Assembly (NCBI GenBank): GCA_002104985.1
Contig: MCGO01000352.1
Location: 1 to 28,092, forward strand
Direction of reading: 5' to 3'
Origin: Rhizoclosmatium globosum
Taxonomy: Eukaryota; Chytridiomycota; Chytridiomycetes; Chytridiales; Chytriomycetaceae
DNA length: 28,092 nt
In this document: piece by piece, positions 20,542 through 28,092 of the stretch
Layout of the letters: every line of letters starts with the position of its first letter
Position numbering within the stretch: the first letter of the stretch is position 1
Notes under the pieces: generated by a model
Database searches by the model: none
The model's input: the letters and a program-made list of their open reading frames with translations, nothing else
What the model was told of the DNA's origin: nothing
Position numbers and translations under genes: made by a program

Positions 20542-21935
20542 ATGCCGCCCGTGAGCAAGCGCCTGAAACAGTACCGCCTCAACTCGCCCTTCACGCGAAA
20601 GGGAACCACCAAAGACAAAGACTCAAACGCGGAAGAAGCCATCGCAAAAGAGAACAACGAACTGAATCAAACTGACGAGTCTGTCACGGCCGCCGCGGTT
20701 GTCGACGAACTGCTCCGTGATTCAACAACTTCAACCACTGGCACGCCAACCACTTCAAATGGGCTCTCGGAAACTGCGAATCACCAAACGGACAACGGGA
20801 AACAACACATCGAACCAGAACAAGAAAAGGAATCAAACGATGAATCACGCGCACGGAAGGAACTCAGGCGGCGGCCCTCAATTGTCCTGGCTCATGTCAA
20901 GGAAGACGATGATGACGATGACGTTGTTTCCGATGTGGAAGATGACGAGGATGGGGCGGGTGATGCCGAGGAGGAAGGGGATGATGTCGAGGACGAGGAA
21001 ATCATTGTGCCGCGAGGGCCTCAGTCTCGAAGAAAACAAGGTTTGCCTGCTATCCCACCTTGCCTTGCTATCCTGACTAACCCATCAACTCAATCTCACA
21101 GCTTCCTCAAAACAACTGCAAGAAGAACAGCTGAAAACTCAGGCTTCAACTGAACCGGCAGAAGAAGAAGATGAGGCAGGAGAATCTTCAGACCCAGAAT
21201 CCTCCTCTTCTTCCTCCGACGAGTCAACCCTCTCCCTCCCCTCTCCACCTCCAACATTCCTCCCTGACCCTCTCGATGCACCTTTCAAATCCCTGCTCCT
21301 CACAGCCGTCCAAGAAACCCGATCTCTGCGCACACTCCTAAATCACACCGCAGAAACCTTCTACACCCTAAAATCAACAGAACTCTCCCACGAAGAAACC
21401 CTCCTCGCCGCCGACATGCACCCATCCCTCCTAACATCCCTCAAACCCTCTCCACATCCCACACCTCCTCCGACACAAAACGACAAAGCCCGTCTAGCCG
21501 CTGCTCGACGCTCTGCCATAGAACATGTGCCTGCGCCGTCGAAACCGCGAACGCAGAGTTCCTACGATCCCGCGCCACATACGCGACGAAATACAACACC
21601 GTCTCATCCACCAGATCAAAACCCTCGAATCCGAATACCGCCACCGAACCACGCTTCCCGCATACGAAGACTCTGGAGACGTTGAATCGTCTGTGCGACG
21701 GGTGCGACGGCGCGTTGGTGTACCGAATCATACAAAGCAAGACGTGAATAACATGCCACGATGGATCCAAGAGTCCGATATCGAACGGAGTCGACGGGGT
21801 CCTGTTTTAGCGTATGTGAATTCTGAGGGTCGGAGAGTGAAGGTTGGGGTGGCGGTTGTGCCTGCTCCTGGGTGTCAAGGACTTTCGAGGGCGGATGTGG
21901 ATGATGATTTGGGGATTTCTTCGGATTGTTTCTGA
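20542..21935 (+). CDS. Sds3-like protein, copy 2, frame-broken in exon 2
   Basis: The start at 20542 (MPPVSKRLKQYRLN) follows GTG codons in the same frame. Exon 1 is basic then highly acidic. The intron is 21041-21101 (61 nt, gactaac branch). Exon 2 reads on in frame through LLLTAVQETRSLRTLLNHTAETFYTLKSTELS...MHPSLL, clearly parallel to copy 1. It then needs frame changes near 21445, 21485, 21530 and 21645 before rejoining the shared tail (GRRVKVGVAVVPAPGC...RADVDDDL), stop at 21933-21935. At 21445 one extra A in ctcaaaccc would restore TLSTSHTSSD, matching TLSQKHAENM in copy 1. So it is either a real gene with sequence errors or a recent pseudogene. Sds3 assignment as for copy 1. Confidence 0.55.
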
Positions 21936-22139
21936 GGGTGGCGGGGGAGGCGGTGGTGGTGTGGAGCCGACAAAGATGGAAACTTAGTTTGGCGTGGAGG
22001 GGAGAGGATACAAAATAGATTCCAAATGAAGCGTTCACGTTAAGTTAATAATAAAGGACACGCGGGTGAAAGCGATTAATTTCTACTGAGGAACGAAACT
22101 GTTCCCCTTTTTCGGACATTCGTTCACCAAAACCTGTAA

Positions 22140-22783
22140 ATGAACGCAATCTGTATTTCTCGGTTGACGGAAGAGCGGAAACAATGGCGCAAAGACCATC
22201 CATTTGGTTTCTTTGCTAAGCCTATCAAGAACGCGGACAATCACTAAACTTACAGAAGTGGGAGGTTGGAGTACCAGGTTAGGTCTAGTATTTCATCTCT
22301 CACTCCACCATCTAATGATAACCGCCACGTAGGAAAGAAAGACCACCATGGGAAGGCGGAACGTACAAGATGATCCTCTCCTTCCCGCCCGAATACCCCA
22401 GTAAGCTACCACCCCTAACACCAAACCCTCACCAACCAAACCAACTTAACAAAACCCGCTAGAAACCACCCATTTGCACATTCACACCGCCCTCTTCCAC
22501 CCAAACGTTTTCTCAAACGGTCAAGTCTGTCTCTCAATCATCAACGAAACACAAGGCTGGAAACCCGCCATCACAGTGAAACAGATCTTACTCGGGATCC
22601 AAGATCTCTTAAATGAGCCGAATTTGTTGAGTCCCGCGCAGGGTGCTGCGGAGATGATGATGCGTAAGAATATGGTGAGTGTTTTTGTAGTGGTGTGAAG
22701 TGAAGGGTCTGACATTTTGGATGCAGGCTCAGTATGTGGCCAAGGTTAAGCAGCAGGCTTTAGCACATCGTATGATTGAGTGA
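22140..22783 (+). CDS. UBC9: UBC9-type SUMO-conjugating enzyme (E2), with apparent sequence errors
   Basis: The start [19 protein letters not shown], the WEVGVPGK segment, [15 protein letters not shown], the active-site cysteine in QVCLSI and the stretch [22 protein letters not shown] match UBC9 over its whole length (about 158 residues). UBC9 transfers SUMO to target lysines. Introns are 22278-22332, 22401-22462 and 22675-22726. Frame changes are needed near 22232 (before LNLQKWEV), 22342 (one G short of GKKGPPWEGG), near the acceptor at 22462, and 22489 (one C short in ccgccctc). All fit single-base errors, mostly missing bases. Stop is at 22781-22783 with AATAAA at 22829. UBC9 is usually single-copy and essential, so a pseudogene is unlikely. 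Confidence 0.92.
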
Positions 22784-22828
22784 ATGTGGTTCTCGTTCAT
22801 TATTGGCTGGGAATGTTTACACAATGCA

Positions 22829-22834
22829 AATAAA
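22829..22834 (+). terminator. Poly(A) signal AATAAA of UBC9
   Basis: A canonical hexamer 46 bases after the UBC9 stop codon. Confidence 0.55.
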
Positions 22835-22961
22835 CTAAAAAATTCTTTGAGAGTTCCTCTTGGTTTTTTTTGGTTTTTTCTATGGATGCCACGAATTGCC
22901 AAGAAATTGACGCATTCTGATTTAATAACTCTCTTTCTTTGCGTAAGCACTGTTTATCCTC

Positions 22962-23644
22962 TCAAATCATGATCATAAATGCAAAAGCCACGAAAAACAG
23001 AAGTCCAAACCCCATAAATGCAAATTGATGCCATCCATGTTTTGGTTGTGCCCATGTTTGGCCGGTAAAATTGCTGTCATACCTATTCTTTAGTTTCTGA
23101 ATATTAAGAGGAACAGACATAGGAACACGAGCACATTGCTGGAGAAGATATATATCCCACTCAATACTTTGGAATCCACGCGCCTTAATTCAGTAGTGTA
23201 GTGAGTATCTGATGGAAGCGAGCAAACTAAATGCTCAAAGTATGTCGGAAAATCTCCTTCTTCAAGGGAATCTGAGACACAACGTTAACCTTCTTCCAAA
23301 CAAACAAAAGTAATTCTGTTTACCAGCGATGTATGCGGTAGAGAACCTGTTCATGAAATTAATTGAAAGCCATACATGAAATACGAGAGTTGGAGTGTCC
23401 AATCCTCCCATAGGACGTGATGTTTGTGGAGTGTGTTGATTGACAAGATCAGAATCCCTTGGGTGTGCCATCCCAAAGACTCTGCGACCGATTGCGGGGG
23501 AAACTGTTCACGTTCCAAAAATTGAAGGAGAGCATCAGCGAGTGCGCATGCCAGAGGCGGCCGGTGGGTAGTTTTGAAGGCATTCGTTTTTGTTTGATCA
23601 AACGTCAAAGCAAGAAAACAAGAATGGCAGCATTAACCATATAA
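22962..23644 (-). CDS. Unrecognised protein with C-terminal membrane anchor, several short introns
   Basis: Reading the minus strand, introns at 23317-23266 (52 nt, gtaaac...tctcag) and 23227-23184 (44 nt) join STAYIA to DSLEEGDFPTYFEHL and then to ARGFQSIEWDIYLLQQC. The last exon, 23183-22962, is exactly 74 codons and ends with a hydrophobic helix (FMGFGLLFFVAFAFMIMI). Upstream a long frame reads ALADALLQFLEREQFPPQSV...LWEDWTLQLS. It may join through a 38-nt intron ending gaacag near 23330. The N-terminus at about 23644 (MVNAAILVFLL) needs one frame change. A tail-anchored topology is likely. I do not know the family. Splice phases that agree are the main support. Confidence 0.5.
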
Positions 23645-23937
23645 TTATTTGTTCTAGTGATTAACTCTGTTTCTCTTTCTCTTAAACCAATCTTTCTTTA
23701 TACGACGAGTTCATCTCGCTGTTTTGCGACACGAGCCTTTGAAGGCGCCTCAAAATCGCATCTCGCTGTTTCGCAGTTCGAATACTGCGCCACCAATCGA
23801 CGACGCCGAGGCCGCACGCCGCATTGTGTTTGCGACCACGAATTTAATCATTAATCATTATTCTTTAACCGAAACTGTTTCTGCAAAAATGTAATTATCT
23901 TCATGAACGAATCTATTCAATTAAAATACAGATGAAA
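23645..23937. other. Intergenic region with an imperfect 16-17-nt direct repeat
   Basis: catctcgctgttttgcg (23712) recurs as catctcgctgtttcgc (23759), 47 bases apart. A hairpin (cgcag...ctgcg) with a TTCGAAT loop near 23773-23790 resembles a tRNA T-arm, but no cloverleaf fits. No gene is supported. Confidence 0.4.
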
Positions 23938-26051
23938 CTAATTCCATGACTCTCTCCACCCTCTCATCCATATCTCCTCTCCATCCTCTTCTTTGTGGAG
24001 TTGTTCAATGGTTTCTTGAAGATTCCTCCTCCTTGAATTATGAAGTTCCAATTCGCGTTCGCCTCCACTTCCAAACACCACACCAAACCCAAATTCAATC
24101 AGCCACCAAGCTATAATATGAAATGCTCAGCTACAAAAACTCCAACCAAAGCGCGTGGAATCCGCTCCAAAGTCCGTTCAGACGCTGCACCCTCCAAATT
24201 CACCTCCCCCATACACCCCAACAATCCACCCCGTGCATACCGCCCCAACAACAGAAACCACCCAAAAGATCCCAAACCACGGCTCAATCCCTCTCCTCCC
24301 TCGGAATCGGCCGCCTCACAGCTCGACAAATTTGAACGCATCAGTCCTAACCTCCATCCAATTATTCACCAGAAGCAAACCCCAGCCAACGGCCAAACAA
24401 CACTAAACATCACAATCAATGCAAATTGGTTCCCAAGTTCCGCGTAATCATCATACAAGTTATATTCCGGCAGGGAAAGCGCTTTTACAACGCGTTTCCT
24501 AATCTTCTGTTCGATTGTCTCTGAGTCGTCGTCTTCATCATTTACAATGCCTTGCTTCGAAAACTTCTTTTTGAGGGTATGCGATGTGTAGAGGGACTGT
24601 AAGTATGGGAGGAGGACTTCTGTAGCTTGGTTGACGACTTGACCTGTCATACAAAAGTAGATCACGCGGTCTCGCAGCGATTGCGGTGTCAAGAGGTTCG
24701 AAGTTTCAGTTAGAGATGGTGTAGTGCTTAAGTGAGGTAGAAGTTTGTCGGAGAAGGGAATGAAAACGAGGGCGGAGAGGAGGAGTGGGAGTTGAGTTAT
24801 CAAAGGGTGAGAAGGAAGGATTTTCGCGTTAACGACGATGTGTGGATGATTGTGTGCGCGAATTTTCAAGGTTTGTGAGTTCGATGGTGATGGTGTGGTA
24901 AAGGGATTGGAGTGTGGGTATGCTCATCACATAGACCATAACGGGCGTCATACTCTAACTCAAGATTAGCCCTTATTTGAATAAACAGTTAAATTACACA
25001 CCACAACAGACTTGTACGGTCCATTGTAAAAATCTGCTGTGTAGACTTGCATCATCAAAATCGCAGCAGAAGCAAGAGCAACGAGACCCGCAAATAACAA
25101 CACAATGGGACCCGTCAGGAAAACATGAACGATCCATCGTTTCCAAAACGAATAAGATTCCGCAACGATTCCTTGGCGAGATGGTTGGTCAGATTTGAAT
25201 TCGGGTCTCTTCCAGCTTGACGACTCAGGCTTTGAACGCCACATTTCAGCGAGACTAATTCTTGCCGTTTCCATGAGACCAGAAAAGTAACTCCCCACAA
25301 AGTCAGAAACACTGCGTAATAAGCAGAGTATTCAGGCAAGAATAGATGCGCCAAGACACCGATAGACGCAAGAGGTATTAACGCCACAAGAAAATGATTG
25401 ATGAATGCAAAGTACATTGCGATTTCATCACCAAGATACCGCTGAATAGAGGAGAAGTCTGACATCCAACAACCATTTCTTGGACCAAGTCGAAAGCCAA
25501 AGCTTCGAAAATGACCGTTAGAATACATGTAACATAATTTATCTCTAAGGTCTAGTACCTTTTCCCATTCGCGTCATGTATGATGATCAAGTCAGTGTTT
25601 GTACCATCCACTTTGATCCCACAACCTCCATCTTCTTTCGACGCAATAAGAAACTGAACTAATAGATGAATGCGGGCTGAATCTGAAGTCGCTCGTCGTG
25701 TGGGATGTCCAGAGCTGTCAAAGTCATTGCATCAGCCCACCGCTCTATTCGTTCCATGGCCGCAAATGGAGCCGATACAAGAACTGCAATTTGTTTCTTG
25801 ATTGTAGAGTTTGTCTTAACGGTCTTTTCAAGCTTCTTGTCAGAGTCAGATAGATCAAGTAAAGTGACATCCAATCCTCGCGAAACTAAACCAGCAGCCA
25901 AATGTACAGCCTCCTCATTATTCAATTTGGCGGAAATTATTACTGTTTGGGACAAGGACTGGGTCACAGCTTGGGACAAAGGACGCTCTTTTGAGGGATT
26001 GCTTGCATGTGCTGACGTAAATCTCTTATTCAGAGAGAGCTAAAGCGCCAT
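23938..26051 (-). CDS. Anoctamin/Ist2 (TMEM16) family membrane protein, heavily frame-broken
   Basis: TMEM16 proteins are ten-helix lipid scramblases or ion channels; fungal Ist2 also tethers ER to plasma membrane. Family landmarks appear in order on the minus strand: an N-terminal alpha/beta domain (to 25690), ARIHLLVQFLIASKEDGG, SIQRYLGDEIAMYFAF, YSAYYAVFLTLWGVTFLVSWKR, WKRPEFKSD, DFYNGPYKS, LTNLENSRTQ, YDDYAELGNQFALIVMFS...WPLA, LLVNNWMEVRTDAFKFVEL, FVAEHFIL/AWWLIEFG, and a charged tail ending at 23938. Introns are 25503-25558 and 24955-25001. Frame breaks lie near 25685, 25255, 24833, 24370, 24320 and 24115. The only in-frame upstream ATG (26051) is followed by TAG after three codons, so the start is unsettled. 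Either sequence errors or decay could explain the breaks. Confidence 0.88.
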
Positions 26052-26125
26052 TTCAAACGAACATCCCTTTTCATAGATTTACACTCTAAAAAGAAGAAGA
26101 CAGAAAACCCGTTGGACACGAAGTA

Positions 26126-28029
26126 TGGCAGACACAAGAGCATCCACCGCTTCCGGCGGCACATCGACCAAATTTAGGGGCGTACATGTTCCTTCCCGTT
26201 CTTTTAGTGGTTTTTATGCAAACTTTCATTGTGGTACGCCTTTCATATATGTACCTTTGGTAATTTGAAACCCACTTCTCACTTTACTTTCATAATCCCA
26301 GGCGTCGCTGGTCCTCATCATCCTTTGGTCATCTCGTTCAATTCAATGAAGGCCTCCAATGACTTGTCAGTGAGCACTGGACGCGGTGTCGCCAACTCTC
26401 TGGCTATCAAGATCCAAAACATTGAAGGAGCCATGGCGCTCAACCATATAAGTTCGTGATTAAATTTATTTAACTTGTCTAATCGTTTGGTGAAAATCAG
26501 CTGCTACCATCAACCAAGTTAACAGTGACACCATTGATATTACAACACAATGTCCGCGTACGTGAACAAGTCCAGTAAGCAGGCCATCTTTAATAATTTT
26601 GCATATGCCGTAAGTCTTGCGCCTTTTAATTTTAATTCTGTTCTAAAAGAAATCCAGGTCAAATACAAGAACACTCAACTTAACAGTAAGTACCAATAAT
26701 TTAAACTTTGCGTTCTAATCAAGTACCTTAAAGTGTATTACGGAACCAACACTGGCGAATTAATTTTGCTGCAACAATCCGGTCCAGGATCCATTGTTGT
26801 CTTCACACCAGCAAATTATGTCCCAGATAGCCCGGACTGTCAGATTTGTCAATTTTCCAAGAACTTTACTGCAAACGACATGTACTGGTCCAAACTCCAC
26901 AATACGCTTTCAGCAGGTGAAGTGACCGCAATTTTATTGTTATATCTAATCATCAAGATTGAATCAGTCGGCAACTGGGATCCAAACAGATGGATTGCTG
27001 ATGGTTTCGTGAACATTAACATCACGTTTGTTGTCGTCAAAAGACCATGGTATATCCGCGCTGCGTCTTTGACTCCAGCTACACAAACTGTTTTGTACAC
27101 TGACCCTACTTGTTGCTGGTGGTGGTGCTGGACAAACTGGTGGTGCAACCGCTGGAATCACAGCTACGTATCCTTTCTTTGATGCTCAAGGAAACGTTGT
27201 TGGTGTATACGGAACAGGTTTGTCACTTTGCCCCAACCGATACGAAATACCCACTATTTTTTATAAATAGATATTGGTTTCACTGACATGCACAACATGC
27301 TCGTCTCGTTTGTGCAAACCCACACGCCTTTATGTATGTCATGACGCGTCAAGGAAGCCTTATTGGAGTTTCCACGAATGAGACCATCATTGACGCGGCA
27401 GGCAACTTGAAACAAGCCACGGCTGCGATTGACCCAAACATTCAATTCACTGCGAATTATTTGCAAAACCTCCTTCCCGCTGGTACTAACGATTACAGTT
27501 TCCTTTGCAAACCAGCAATCAATGTATCAAGCGAACGGTCTTTACTTCCAGATTCGTGTCATGCCCAAGAGCCAAAGTACATTATTGTGAATGGAGCTCC
27601 GACTAGTGACTACACTGGAGACATCGACTCTGTGCTGGACTCACTTGCTGCGACACTTACAAGAGACGTAAGAAACATTATCGGTATTGCTGTTGGAGTC
27701 TTCGTTGCTATGGTTTCGATATCCTGTTTTGACGTATTTCACTGTCAGTGTTCCTTTGGCAAAGATTACCAAAATTATGGTTCAGGTATGTTGACTTTCC
27801 TCCGTCTCCTAATTCCAATTTATATTAACGCGTTCATCTTCAGCGCGACGTCATTTGATTTAGTGCCTTCAAAGCAATGGAATCACAAAATGCAAACATT
27901 ATTTCTGAGCTTGGAACCATGGAAGGAGTGTTTTACAAAATGATTGAGAAGTTTGCAAACTCGATTAAGGCGAATCGCGAGCTGTCTGCAGCTGGTGGTG
28001 GTATTGCAGTCTCAAATGAGCTCTCATAA
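26126..28029 (+). CDS. dCache-type transmembrane sensor without visible output domain, frame-broken
   Basis: The start at 26126 leads to a first membrane helix (MFLPVLLVVFMQTFIV...SLVLIILW). An extracellular region follows with Cache features: NWDPNRWIADG, RPWYIRAA, YTDP, ITATYPFFDAQGNVVGVYGTDIGF, and a second lobe MYVMTRQGSLIGVSTNET. A second helix (NIIGIAVGVFVAMVSI...) leads to a short HAMP-like cytoplasmic coil ending SAAGGGIAVSNELS, stop at 28027-28029. Introns are 26234-26301, 26452-26500, 26610-26657, 26686-26733, 27218-27270 and 27786-27843. Frame changes are needed near 26180, 26335, 26555, 27108, 27325 (ccttta, one T short) and 27850-27865. Cache domains bind small extracellular ligands. 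Relatives often carry cyclase or kinase domains, but none is seen here. Confidence 0.7.
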
Positions 28030-28092
28030 TAGAACACTGCAACGGGAAATGATAGAAAAGCATGATAATAATTTTTTTAATTCCCTTACTTT

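Noticed and set aside
23700..23800. Possible tRNA from a TTCGAAT loop in a short hairpin
   Set aside because: The loop is eight bases, and no D-arm, anticodon arm or seven-base acceptor stem can be fitted around it.
24040..24447. Plus-strand open frame of 135 codons
   Set aside because: It lies antisense to anoctamin segments (LLVNNWMEVRTDAF, GNQFALIVMFS) and is Pro/Asn-rich only because of that.

Overview
The window looks like nuclear DNA of a zoosporic (chytrid-type) fungus. This is inferred from short introns (about 44-75 nt, GT...AG, often with a CTAAC-like branch site), a KH-repeat vigilin/Scp160 protein, a secreted chitin-binding protein, an Ist2-type anoctamin, a PDXDC1 homologue and a Cache-domain membrane sensor. 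I see no mobile element, CRISPR array, rRNA or convincing tRNA.

Layout. 1-2484: 3' part of a secreted chitin-binding, mucin-like protein. 2603-3346: a DUF5710 plus Cys-cluster gene. 3712-4096: a small gene with a mitochondrial-type presequence. About 4205-4315: an Old Yellow Enzyme relic on the minus strand. 4383-4950: a decayed second copy of the DUF5710 gene. 5552-10723: vigilin/Scp160. 11034-11753: a METTL21-type methyltransferase. 11886-14997 (minus): a seven-exon PDXDC1-like gene. 15051-16006: an F-box-like pseudogene beside its intact paralogue (16082-17143). 17158-18687 and 20542-21935: two Sds3-like paralogues around a coiled-coil/zinc-finger gene (18931-20106). 22140-22783: the SUMO-conjugating enzyme UBC9. 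22962-23644 (minus): an unrecognised membrane protein. 23938-26051 (minus): an anoctamin. 26126-28029: a dCache-type membrane sensor.

The most striking pattern is that reading frames from about 7.1 to 19.4 kb are clean, and the seven-exon PDXDC1 model closes exactly in frame. Almost every gene to the left and right carries single-base frame breaks, many of them missing bases in short homopolymers. Broken genes include UBC9 and the 5' part of vigilin, which are unlikely to be real pseudogenes. I read this as poor consensus quality on both flanks, laid over a few genuine pseudogenes.

The genes do not form one pathway. They are mostly housekeeping functions (RNA binding, protein methylation, SUMOylation, chromatin, lipid scrambling) mixed with lineage-specific genes. 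I found no clear new multi-gene system. The best leads are the DUF5710/Cys-cluster gene and its duplicate, the apparently lysine-less PDXDC1 homologue, the Sds3-like pair with a shared C-terminal motif, and a Cache sensor without an output domain.
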